The position numbers and the translations under genes are program-made. Shown here one piece after another: positions 32,761 through 40,981 of a DNA stretch of 64,000 bases. The notes under the pieces are model-generated. The model ran no database searches. It saw nothing but the letters and a program-made list of their open reading frames with translations, and was not told the origin of the DNA. Within the stretch, counting starts at the first letter, position 1, and every line of letters starts with the position of its first letter. This DNA is from Ruminococcus sp. 210702-SL.1.03 (GTDB taxonomy: Bacteria; Bacillota; Clostridia; Oscillospirales; Ruminococcaceae): the NCBI RefSeq assembly GCF_020559915.1, contig NZ_JAJCLZ010000008.1:48485-112484 (forward strand), given 5' to 3'.

Positions 32761-33848
32761 TATGCAAACAGCCCCAGTACACCCGCTATCGCGCCGATCA
32801 CTGTGCCGAGTACGCCGCCCAGCGCCGAGAAGATCACGAGCTTTACTTTATCTATCGGCAGATTTCCGATGAATTTGCCCGTTTGACCGTTCATAGCGAA
32901 AAAGTATTTTTTATCCTTGTAGGTGGTGTACAGCAGCCATGTAGGCATAAGCGCGTACTCTGTTTTGTGTATCACCACTTCTTTTTTAAAGCTCTGCTTG
33001 GTAAGACTATCGTAGTCGCAGGATCTTTTGATAATATCCTCAGTAGAGTTTTCTATGCGCAGTTTTGCGCGCGAGTAGCAGGCGTCTTTATCTTCGTCAA
33101 ATCTCTCGGCGAGAAAGCCCGAAAGATACGCGGGCTTAAAAGGCACCATGTCCTTGTAATCATAAGGCTCTATCGAGTCCATAGCGTCGTTGTCCGTCTT
33201 GGACGAAGCGTCTACGGGCACTTTCGCGAAGCCCATAGTGCCGTCGCGGTAAACGTCGTAATACTTGCACTCGGTGTACTTGTATTTGCCCTGACGCCAT
33301 TTGCGCTCTTTCATGCCCTCAGCCTTGAATTTTCCTCTGCATCTGCCGCTGTAAAGCCAAAAAGGTATGTACACGCCCTGCATTTTATCGACTATCTTAT
33401 CGTAGTCGAAATCGCTCGGCGTAAGCGGTTTTTTGCTGAATTTGTGAAATTCTTCCATTACGCGCTTTTTCTCGATCTTGAAAGGTATAACGTAGTCGGG
33501 CGCGAAATCGTTGATTATCTGTTCGCCCATTACTACGGCGTTGCCGCAGTACACGCATATCGTAGCAGCCGTAGCGCGGTCGGTGATTATCTCAGCGCCG
33601 CAGTGCGAGCAGGTGTATTTTACCAGGTCGCTGCCGACAGTTCCGTCGCTCGACTGATGGTATTCGCCCTCTTCGACCTCCTCGTGCGCCTCGACGTTTT
33701 CGGTATCTGTGCCGCCCTGACCATCTGCTTCCATGTCCTCCATAGAGAATTTATCTCCGCAGTATTCGCATTCAAAGCAGTTTTTATCAGCCGTCCAGAA
33801 TATCTCTGCGCCGCAGGTGGGGCATTTGTATGAAATATTTGCAGCCAT
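32760..33848 (-). CDS. Zinc-ribbon membrane protein (YdjG-like)
   Basis: A 362-residue protein with a TFIIB-type zinc ribbon at the N-terminus (CPTCGAE...CEYCGDK), an acidic linker, a second ribbon (CSHCGAE...CVYCGNA, about 80-105), then a conserved region with YIPFWLYSGRCRGKFKAEG and TWLLYTTYKDKKYFFAMNGQTG. It ends in a hydrophobic segment (about 335-362) that should insert in the membrane. The order zinc ribbon, membrane tail and neighbours match YdjG of the Bacillus ydjFGHI operon. No PspA-like (YdjF) gene is present here. Confidence 0.85.
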   Translation of the reverse strand: MAANISYKCPTCGAEIFWTADKNCFECEYCGDKFSMEDMEADGQGGTDTENVEAHEEVEEGEYHQSSDGTVGSDLVKYTCSHCGAEIITDRATAATICVYCGNAVVMGEQIINDFAPDYVIPFKIEKKRVMEEFHKFSKKPLTPSDFDYDKIVDKMQGVYIPFWLYSGRCRGKFKAEGMKERKWRQGKYKYTECKYYDVYRDGTMGFAKVPVDASSKTDNDAMDSIEPYDYKDMVPFKPAYLSGFLAERFDEDKDACYSRAKLRIENSTEDIIKRSCDYDSLTKQSFKKEVVIHKTEYALMPTWLLYTTYKDKKYFFAMNGQTGKFIGNLPIDKVKLVIFSALGGVLGTVIGAIAGVLGLFA

Positions 33849-33890
33849 ATTATTTTTCTCCCTTAGTTTCTAAATGGTGTCGCGCTAAGA

Positions 33891-34172
33891 TCAGTCGCCG
33901 ATCTCTTCCTTATCGGTAGTAGTTCTGAGATAAACGTCAGACTGTTCGTTGATCTTTAGTTTTCCGTGAACGTAATCGTCGGCCTTGGTAGCTTTTTCCT
34001 TAGTATGGCTCAAAGAAACCAAAATGCAGCCTGTGATTATAGCGCCGATGGGAAAACCCGCAACAGCGGCTATGGTAACGTCGCCGTCTTCAGCCGAAGC
34101 TATCAGCGGCGTGAAAAGTGTGCCGTATGAAATAAGGGCAAATCCTGCTTTGCGAAGCAGCGATCTGAACAT
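33891..34172 (-). CDS. Small membrane protein heading the Ydj-like operon
   Basis: A 93-residue protein with two hydrophobic segments (about 8-25 and 33-52) and a polar C-terminal tail of about 40 residues with many Lys, Asp and Thr. ATG 34172 has AAGGAGG 11 nt upstream; the longer frame to 34226 overlaps the promoter's start point and is rejected. It is first in the operon with the YdjG-, YdjH- and YdjI-like genes. I do not recognise the family; it takes the place that the PspA-like gene ydjF has in Bacillus but is unrelated in sequence. Confidence 0.75.
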   Translation of the reverse strand: MFRSLLRKAGFALISYGTLFTPLIASAEDGDVTIAAVAGFPIGAIITGCILVSLSHTKEKATKADDYVHGKLKINEQSDVYLRTTTDKEEIGD

Positions 34173-34228
34173 ATTTGACCAGCCTCCTTGTGAAAAAATT
34201 ACAGTTTTATACTTATATCGACACAAAT

Positions 34229-34257
34229 ATTATATCATATTTATAAAAAGATGTCAA
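34229..34257 (-). promoter_or_regulatory. Promoter of the Ydj-like operon
   Basis: Perfect TTGACA (34252-34257) and perfect TATAAT (34229-34234) on the minus strand with a 17-bp spacer. Confidence 0.88.
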
Positions 34258-34367
34258 TGAATTTTAACATAAAAGTGAAAATATTTCGATGCGGCGACTG
34301 ATTTTCAGCATTTTAGCGAGCCGTTAAAGTTCATGCTATGTTTACTTTACGTCTATAAAATGTTCTA

Positions 34368-34394
34368 TGAAAACGTTTCCCGATATCTTATAAT
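34368..34394 (+). promoter_or_regulatory. cre-like operator and -10 box upstream of the GH2 gene
   Basis: TGAAAACGTTTCCC (34368-34381) matches 13 of 14 positions of the CcpA catabolite-response consensus TGWAARCGYTWNCW. It lies just upstream of TATAAT (34389-34394), over the place of a poorly conserved -35 box, where a bound repressor would block RNA polymerase. A LacI-family sugar repressor could also use such a palindrome. Confidence 0.6.
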
Positions 34395-34432
34395 AATTAT
34401 ATAAAATTGATGAAAAAAGGAGTGTTTATAAG

Positions 34433-37213
34433 ATGGAATATAAAAATATGAAACTTGGCAGAACTGTTTATTCGATGGATCCCGGCTGGCTCTTCCACCT
34501 AGGCGATGTAGAGCTGCACCGCGGTATCTCACATGGCGATATTTACGGCACGTCTAAGGCGGGAAGCTGTCCCGGAGTTCCGCAGCCCGATTTTTACTGC
34601 GATCCTGCCGATTGGAAGAGCGTAGACCTGCCGCACGATTGGTCGGTAAAGCTGCCTTTTGATAAAAACGGCTCGCCGTCATGGGGCTATAAGCCGAAGG
34701 GCAAGGCTTGGTACCGCAAGCAGTTCGCCCTCGGCGAGGAGCTCAAAGACAAAAATATTACACTGGAATTTGACGGCGCGGCGAAGGACTGCTTCGTTTA
34801 TTTCAACGGCTCGCTGCTGAAACGTCACTATTCATCTTACGCGCCCTTTACCGTAGATATTACCGACCGCGCGTATTTCGACGGCACGCCGAACGTGCTC
34901 GCCGTATACCTCGATGCTGATAGCTGGGAGGGCTGGTGGTACGAGGGCGCGGGGCTTTACCGCCATGTGCGCCTTGTTGCGAAAGAAAAGGTCAGCGTAG
35001 CGCAGTACGGTATATTCGTCTGCCCGCGCTTTGCGGACGGCGTTTGGAACTGTCCTGCGCAGGTGACGCTTGAAAATACAGGCTATTCGCCAGCCGAAAC
35101 TGTACTGCACTGCGAGATATTAAACAAGCATACGGGCGAAGTCATCGCCGCGGACGAAGCGCAGGTGGCTGTTGAGAGCGGCGGGCGCGCTGTGCATACG
35201 TTTGAATTCACCGTGAAAGACCCCGAGCTTTGGAATATTGATTCGCCGAACCTCTACACCTGCCGCGTTTGGCTGGGCGGCGGCGCTGACGGCGACTCGG
35301 TCGACTTCGGCTTCCGCACCATTCGCTTTGACGCGGAAAAGGGCTTTTTCCTCAACGGCAGAAGCGTCAAGATATTCGGTACTTGTAACCATCAAGACCA
35401 CGGCGGCATAGGCGTTGCGATACCCGACAGTATTCACAAATACCGCATCTCGCGGCTGAAAGAGATGGGCACGAACGCCTACCGCTGCGCGCACGGTATG
35501 CCGCACGCCGAGCTGCTCTACGAGTGCGACCGCGCGGGAATGCTCGTGATGAACGAAAACCGCTCGTTTGAAACCAGCGAGCAGTGCTTGGAAGAACTGC
35601 GGACGATGATACTGCGCGACCGCAACCACCCGAGCGTTATAATGTGGTCGATATTCAACGAAGAGCCGCTTCAGGGCACCGAGCAGGGCAGGCGTATGGC
35701 GCAGCGTATGCGCGCGGAGATACACCGCCTTGACGATTCGAGGTTCGTTACGGGCGCTATGAACGGCGGCGTTACCGAAGCGGACAGCGCGGCGCAGGCT
35801 TTGGACGTTGCGGGCATGAATTACCAGCTTTACGCCTACGATGAATTTCACGCGAAGTTCCCCGAGATACCCGTTATCGGCAGCGAAACTACCTCGACTT
35901 TCGCGGTGCGCGGCTGTTACAAGACCGAGATGGATAAGCACCTCATCTCCTGCTACGACGAAGACCCCGCCGACTGGGGCAACACCGTTCGGCAGACTTG
36001 GCAGACCCTCTGCACGCGCGACTTTGCGGCGGGCGGATTTATGTGGACAGGCTTCGACTACCTCGGCGAGCCTACGCCCTTTGAGTACCCCAGCGTTTCC
36101 AGCTTTTTCGGCATGATGGATACCTGCGGCTTCGCGAAAGACGCTTTTTGGCTCTGCAAATCGATATTCACGCCGGCGGAGGAACAGCCCGTCGTGCATC
36201 TACTGCCGCACTGGAATTTCAAGGGGCGCGAGGGCGAGAAGATACGCGTTATGAGCCACACTAACTGCGAGGAAGCCGAGCTTTTTGTAAACGGCGGATC
36301 GCTCGGCAGAAAGCGCGTTGACAAGCTGCACCAGACCGAGTGGCAGGTAGAGTACCGCGCGGGCGAGATAAAGCTTATCGGCTATAATAAAGGTATCCCT
36401 GCGGCGGAGTGCGTAAGGCAGACCACGGGCGGAGCGGCGCGGATAAAGATAGAGTGCGCCAACGTTTCGCCGCTAGAGATGGGCGGGCTTGACGCGGCTA
36501 TCGTGAATTTCATCGCGGTGGACTGCGAGGGCAGGGAAGTGCCCGACTTCTGCGGCGAGATTGCGATAAGCGCCGAGGGCGGCGAGGTCATCGGCACGGC
36601 GAACGGCGACCCGAACTGCCACGAGCCTTTTGATTCTGCCCGCCGAAGCCTTTTCAACGGCCGCGCTCAGGCGATAATACGTCCCGCCGCCGAAGCCTCG
36701 CTCTTGACAATCAGTGCAGAATGTGGTAAACTAAAGTGTGACGCTCTTACGATAAAGCTTGCTGAGCCGAGCGAGCGTATGCCCGTAGTGCTCCCGATGG
36801 AGGAGATACAGGTGACCGGCTGGCGCGTTTCGGCAGAGCTGAGCGAAGAAAAGCCCGACCCGCTGAAAGTTTTCGCGGCGAACGATATGAATACTACCGA
36901 GCCGTATTTCCCATCGCACGGCAACGGCTCTAAAATGGCGGAAGCCGTGGGCAAATACGCGCTCTTCCGCGCGCATACCGTTATCCCCGAAACGCTGGGC
37001 GGCAGAGAGCCGCGCATACATTTCAACCAGCTTTGGGGCAGGGCTGAGGTATGGGTGAACGGCAAAAAGCGGCTGGACTTCGAGAATGAATGGGCAGCCG
37101 CGGCGGAGATACACTGCACGCCCGATATGACGGGCAGCGCCGAGATAACCGTTATCGTACAGAGCATAAATAAATACGGCGCGGGCGTTACATCTACCGT
37201 AGTGGTGAGGTAA
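34433..37213 (+). CDS. Glycoside hydrolase family 2 enzyme (beta-galactosidase-like)
   Basis: A 926-residue GH2 protein. The N-terminal sugar-binding jelly roll (about 20-190) has VDLPHDWSV, KAWYRKQF and YEGAGLYRHV. An Ig-like domain and the TIM barrel follow, with FFLNGRSVKIFGTCNHQDHGG, acid/base Glu410 in FNEEP and nucleophile Glu485 in IGSETTST. C-terminal beta domains (about 590-926) resemble the DUF4982-type extension. No signal peptide, so it should act inside the cell on imported oligosaccharides. ATG 34433 has AAGGAG 10 nt upstream. The cre-like site suggests repression by preferred sugars. Exact sugar unknown. Confidence 0.9.
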   Translation: MEYKNMKLGRTVYSMDPGWLFHLGDVELHRGISHGDIYGTSKAGSCPGVPQPDFYCDPADWKSVDLPHDWSVKLPFDKNGSPSWGYKPKGKAWYRKQFALGEELKDKNITLEFDGAAKDCFVYFNGSLLKRHYSSYAPFTVDITDRAYFDGTPNVLAVYLDADSWEGWWYEGAGLYRHVRLVAKEKVSVAQYGIFVCPRFADGVWNCPAQVTLENTGYSPAETVLHCEILNKHTGEVIAADEAQVAVESGGRAVHTFEFTVKDPELWNIDSPNLYTCRVWLGGGADGDSVDFGFRTIRFDAEKGFFLNGRSVKIFGTCNHQDHGGIGVAIPDSIHKYRISRLKEMGTNAYRCAHGMPHAELLYECDRAGMLVMNENRSFETSEQCLEELRTMILRDRNHPSVIMWSIFNEEPLQGTEQGRRMAQRMRAEIHRLDDSRFVTGAMNGGVTEADSAAQALDVAGMNYQLYAYDEFHAKFPEIPVIGSETTSTFAVRGCYKTEMDKHLISCYDEDPADWGNTVRQTWQTLCTRDFAAGGFMWTGFDYLGEPTPFEYPSVSSFFGMMDTCGFAKDAFWLCKSIFTPAEEQPVVHLLPHWNFKGREGEKIRVMSHTNCEEAELFVNGGSLGRKRVDKLHQTEWQVEYRAGEIKLIGYNKGIPAAECVRQTTGGAARIKIECANVSPLEMGGLDAAIVNFIAVDCEGREVPDFCGEIAISAEGGEVIGTANGDPNCHEPFDSARRSLFNGRAQAIIRPAAEASLLTISAECGKLKCDALTIKLAEPSERMPVVLPMEEIQVTGWRVSAELSEEKPDPLKVFAANDMNTTEPYFPSHGNGSKMAEAVGKYALFRAHTVIPETLGGREPRIHFNQLWGRAEVWVNGKKRLDFENEWAAAAEIHCTPDMTGSAEITVIVQSINKYGAGVTSTVVVR

Positions 37214-37242
37214 ACGCGGCAGCCGTAAAGGGGTAAAGTGAT

Positions 37243-38328
37243 TTGAAAAAGAAAATAACTGCGGCGCTTACGGCGCTGCTGATGGCGCTTGCGCTGGCTT
37301 CCTGCGAGGTGCGTTCGCACGGGGCGGAGCAGTTCACGCGCAGAGTACAAGACGCGGATACTGAGCTTTCGGTTGACAGCTTTGGTGCGGACGAGTCGGA
37401 AGCGGCTGATACGCAGGAGAGCGCGGCAGAAGCCGACGCTGTGAATGCTGAGGCGGAAACCACGACGACTACTGCCGCAAAGCCTGCCGAGCCGCCTAAG
37501 CCGACTAAGTTAAAGACCGACGTGCTCTCTGGGCACAATTTCACGGCGGATGATTTTCCCGCCAAGACATACTCAAACAAAAAGCTTTCCAAGGCGCTGA
37601 ACGCCATCGACGATATTTGTGCCGATTACGGCTACACCATAAGCTTTTACTACAAGAATATGGACAGCGGCGCGGAGTGCACATATAATGCCGACGCGAG
37701 CTACGGCGTTTGCTCTACCGTAAAAGCGCCTTTTTGCAAAGAGCTGCTGGAGCGCGGCATAGACCTCGACGACGAGATAACCATAGAGGTGATATGGGAC
37801 GGCGACGACGGCAAGACGGCGGCGAACGGCTACGGAAAAACATATTCAGCGCGCGAGCTGATACGCCGCGCGATAACGCAGTCTGACAATACGGCCTACT
37901 ACAATCTGATAAATTACTACGGCTACGACGGATTCAACAACATGAATTACGAGCTGGGGGTAAATTATGATCTGGGATATTCGTGGATATTCAACTACGG
38001 AACTTCCCGCGACCTTATGAAGCAGTACGAGGACATATACAAGTACGCCGAAAAGTCGAAGCGCGGAAAATGGCTGACGGAGCTTATGCAAAAGACCGAT
38101 CTGGAAACGCAGATAACGGCAGAGCTTGCGGATAAGTACCCCGTGGCGCACAAGTACGGCTCTGACTGGGATCAAAACTGCTACCACGACTGCGCGATAG
38201 TTTATGCAGATTCGCCTTTCGTGCTGGTGATAATGACCGACCAAGTGCCCGAAACGGCGAAGAGCGATAAGGTATTCAAAAAGCTGGCGAAGCAGTTCGA
38301 TATAGTAAATTCGCAGCTTGTCAATTAA
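37243..38328 (+). CDS. Serine hydrolase lipoprotein (class A beta-lactamase fold)
   Basis: A 361-residue exported lipoprotein. Lipobox LALASC with Cys21; a disordered acidic/Thr-rich linker to about 95; then a beta-lactamase/PBP-like domain with Ser158-x-x-Lys161 (STVK), SDN at 214-216 and, in place of the usual KTG, KYG in HKYGSDW. The mix suggests a cell-wall D,D-peptidase or related hydrolase rather than a resistance enzyme. Start TTG 37243 follows AAAGGGG. It lies 29 bp after the GH2 gene and 40 bp before the next gene, probably one transcript. Confidence 0.85.
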   Translation: MKKKITAALTALLMALALASCEVRSHGAEQFTRRVQDADTELSVDSFGADESEAADTQESAAEADAVNAEAETTTTTAAKPAEPPKPTKLKTDVLSGHNFTADDFPAKTYSNKKLSKALNAIDDICADYGYTISFYYKNMDSGAECTYNADASYGVCSTVKAPFCKELLERGIDLDDEITIEVIWDGDDGKTAANGYGKTYSARELIRRAITQSDNTAYYNLINYYGYDGFNNMNYELGVNYDLGYSWIFNYGTSRDLMKQYEDIYKYAEKSKRGKWLTELMQKTDLETQITAELADKYPVAHKYGSDWDQNCYHDCAIVYADSPFVLVIMTDQVPETAKSDKVFKKLAKQFDIVNSQLVN

Positions 38329-38368
38329 ACTGTAAACGATTTTTTGTAACGAACAGGAGGATATATCA

Positions 38369-39805
38369 ATGGAAAATTACAAGGCTTATTCAGTACACAT
38401 GGGCAAAGCCAAGTGCGCGGTAGACCTGGGCGACGGCTCTGAGAGAGGCGAGTATGTAAATCAGGACTACATACTGCACAAGCTGGGCAGACCCCACCGC
38501 GGCGTCAGTCTTATGTACTGCTACTACCCGCTGGACAAAGAGTGGCCCGCAAGGATCTCGGAAGCCTGCAAGGATATGGACGTTTCCTTTGCGTGGGACT
38601 ACCCCTACGATGATTACTTCACCTACAAGGGCGGACTTAACGGCACTACCGATGACGAGCCTTTCACCTGCATGAGAGATGTTCGCCGCCACGGACAGGA
38701 AGTAGTGCTGACCCTCACCATCGACCCCAACGTTTCCGACGAGCACCTTATCGCCATCGCGAAAGACCTGCGCCCCTTCGGAAGAATGATGCTGAGAATA
38801 AACCACGAGGCTACGGGCAACTGGTTCTCATTCACCAAGCGTACCACATATCAGGGCGTAGCGGATTTCTATTGCAGATTCAACAAGATACTGAAAGAGT
38901 ACGCGCCGAACGTTTCGACGATACTCTGCATAGGCGGTATCGAAGACCTCAACGCTACCGAGATAATAATGGAAAAAGAATTTTCGCAGGCGGTAAAGGA
39001 GACCGATATTTGGAGCGTGGACAAGTACATGGCTCTGCACTGGGGCTGGCCGTACGACGTTGCCGAGCGCGGCGGTTCATCGCACTCGCGCTCTAAGGTA
39101 GACGACACATACAAGCTTACAAAGATGTCTTACAACCGCTTCAAGGAGATAAACGGCGGCGCGGCTAAGCCGATGGTAATGAGCGAATTCAACGCCGACG
39201 GCGACGTTACGGGCGCTTACGAGCAGGCAGACATGGTAAAGGAATTCTGCGATATGCTGAAAAACGACCCCGAAGAGTGGTTCTCGGGCTTTACATTCTA
39301 CCAGTTCCGCGACCGCGGCAGACTGGGCCTTGAGATAGAAGACCCCAACTACGCCGACTGCGGAATAGAGCAGCCTGTAATGCAGACCTACAAGGAAATA
39401 ATCCACGACGATTTCTTCAAGCCCGCGATGACCAAGGGCGAAGAGCTGGCGTTCCCATGCAAGCTGCGCTGGGGCAGCTCGGAGGACGCTGAGGGCATAG
39501 AGATACCCCTGCACTTCGAGAAGAACCCGCATTTCTGCGAAGTCACCTTTGACGACGACAGCAACCTCATGCTGGAGATAAACGGAAAGTGGTTCTACAA
39601 ATCGCCGAAGGCAAAGACCATCGACCTCATGAGCGCATTCTTTGAGAAGCCGCTGGAGGGCGAAGCAGACCTGACCCTGCGTATATTCGCGCCCCCCGCT
39701 ACCGGCGAGAACGACCTCAGCATAGAGGACGGACTGATGAACAGCTACACTGAGATAGCTAAGATGCCTAATATTAGGATAAGATTCGAGCCGGTGGAGA
39801 AGTAA
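38369..39805 (+). CDS. GH26-like TIM-barrel glycosidase (cytoplasmic)
   Basis: A 478-residue soluble protein without signal peptide. MLRINHEATGNWFSF (141-155) resembles the acid/base strand of GH26 and related clan A enzymes (Glu147), and VMSEFNADG (270-278) offers a nucleophile, Glu273. WDYPYDDY and TFYQFRDRGRLGL fit a barrel with an aromatic sugar site. The C-terminal part (about 375-478) is a separate beta domain. GH26 members are usually secreted mannanases, so an intracellular version is odd. ATG 38369 has AGGAGG 9 nt upstream. Family call is tentative; substrate unknown. Confidence 0.6.
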   Translation: MENYKAYSVHMGKAKCAVDLGDGSERGEYVNQDYILHKLGRPHRGVSLMYCYYPLDKEWPARISEACKDMDVSFAWDYPYDDYFTYKGGLNGTTDDEPFTCMRDVRRHGQEVVLTLTIDPNVSDEHLIAIAKDLRPFGRMMLRINHEATGNWFSFTKRTTYQGVADFYCRFNKILKEYAPNVSTILCIGGIEDLNATEIIMEKEFSQAVKETDIWSVDKYMALHWGWPYDVAERGGSSHSRSKVDDTYKLTKMSYNRFKEINGGAAKPMVMSEFNADGDVTGAYEQADMVKEFCDMLKNDPEEWFSGFTFYQFRDRGRLGLEIEDPNYADCGIEQPVMQTYKEIIHDDFFKPAMTKGEELAFPCKLRWGSSEDAEGIEIPLHFEKNPHFCEVTFDDDSNLMLEINGKWFYKSPKAKTIDLMSAFFEKPLEGEADLTLRIFAPPATGENDLSIEDGLMNSYTEIAKMPNIRIRFEPVEK

Positions 39806-39844
39806 TAGGATCTTTCATCGCACCCCAAGAAAGGAAAGAGAAAA

Positions 39845-40885
39845 ATGAATCTCGAATTTATCAGAAAACTGCCTATTCCGGCAGAGATCAAGGAACAGTT
39901 TCCGCTTTCGGAAAATTTAAAGAAGATAAAGGCTGAGCGCGATTCCGAGATAGCTAAGGTGTTTACGGGCGAGTCGAAAAAGTTTATCCTCATCATCGGC
40001 CCCTGTTCCGCCGACCGCGAGGACGCAGTGCTCGAGTATACCTCGCGCCTCGCTAAGCTTCAGGAAAAGGTGAGCGACCAGATAATCATTATCCCACGCA
40101 TTTATACCAATAAGCCAAGAACTACCGGCGCAGGCTATAAGGGTATGATCCACCAGCCCGACCCTAATAAGGCTGAGGATATGCTCGCGGGAATCATCGC
40201 TATCCGCGACCTGCACACTAAGGCTATCGCCGAAACGGGTCTTACCTGCGCTGACGAGATGCTTTATCCCGAAAATCACCGCTACCTTAACGACCTGCTT
40301 TCGTATGTGGCTGTCGGCGCGCGCTCGGTAGAGAACCAGCAGCACCGCCTTACCGCCAGCGGTATCGACATTCCCGTCGGCATGAAGAACCCCACGGGCG
40401 GCGACCTAGGCGTTATGCTCAATTCCATCATGGCGGCTCAGGGCTCGCACACTTTCCTCTATCGCGGCTGGGAGTGCCATTCGCACGGCAACCCCCTCTC
40501 GCACGCTATCCTGCGCGGATATGTCAACAAACACGGCGCTTCGCTGCCTAACTACCACTACGAAGATCTCATGTACCTCTACGAGCTGTACAAGGAGCGC
40601 GGCTTACAGAACATGGCGGTCATCGTTGATACCAACCACGCAAATTCGGGCAAGCACTTTGAGCAGCAGATACGCATAAGCAAGGAGATACTCCATAGCT
40701 GCCGCCAGTCGCCCGAGATAAAGTCGTATGTAAAGGGTCTTATGATCGAGAGCTATCTCGAGGACGGCAGCCAGAAGATCAGCGACGACGCCATTTACGG
40801 CAAGTCGATAACCGACCCCTGCCTCGGCTGGGAGAAGTCTGAGCGTCTGGTTTACGATATTGCAGAGCAGCTCGCGCTGATGTGA
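39845..40885 (+). CDS. aroF: 3-deoxy-7-phosphoheptulonate (DAHP) synthase
   Basis: A 346-residue class I DAHP synthase joining phosphoenolpyruvate and erythrose 4-phosphate, the first step of aromatic amino acid synthesis. Motifs: LIIGPCSADRED, PRIYTNKPRTTGAGYKG, ADEMLYPENHRYLNDLLSYVAVGARSVENQQHR, GMKNPTGG and VIVDTNHANSGK. It is the long AroF/AroG/AroH type; which isozyme-like regulation applies cannot be read. Start ATG 39845 with AGAAAGGAAAG upstream. Although only 39 bp after the glycosidase gene, its function is unrelated. Followed by a terminator. Confidence 0.95.
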   Translation: MNLEFIRKLPIPAEIKEQFPLSENLKKIKAERDSEIAKVFTGESKKFILIIGPCSADREDAVLEYTSRLAKLQEKVSDQIIIIPRIYTNKPRTTGAGYKGMIHQPDPNKAEDMLAGIIAIRDLHTKAIAETGLTCADEMLYPENHRYLNDLLSYVAVGARSVENQQHRLTASGIDIPVGMKNPTGGDLGVMLNSIMAAQGSHTFLYRGWECHSHGNPLSHAILRGYVNKHGASLPNYHYEDLMYLYELYKERGLQNMAVIVDTNHANSGKHFEQQIRISKEILHSCRQSPEIKSYVKGLMIESYLEDGSQKISDDAIYGKSITDPCLGWEKSERLVYDIAEQLALM

Positions 40886-40921
40886 TCTCAAAATACAGAT
40901 AAGCGTTATAAGCATAAAAAT

Positions 40922-40951
40922 ACGGAGCGGTTTTTGAAGCCGCTCCGTTTT
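40922..40951. terminator. Bidirectional terminator after DAHP synthase
   Basis: A 9-bp stem (ACGGAGCGG / CCGCTCCGT) with TTT after it on the plus strand and ATTTTTA on the minus strand, between convergent genes. Confidence 0.88.
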
Positions 40952-40981
40952 GTGTTTATTCAGTTTTTATTCGCTCATCGC

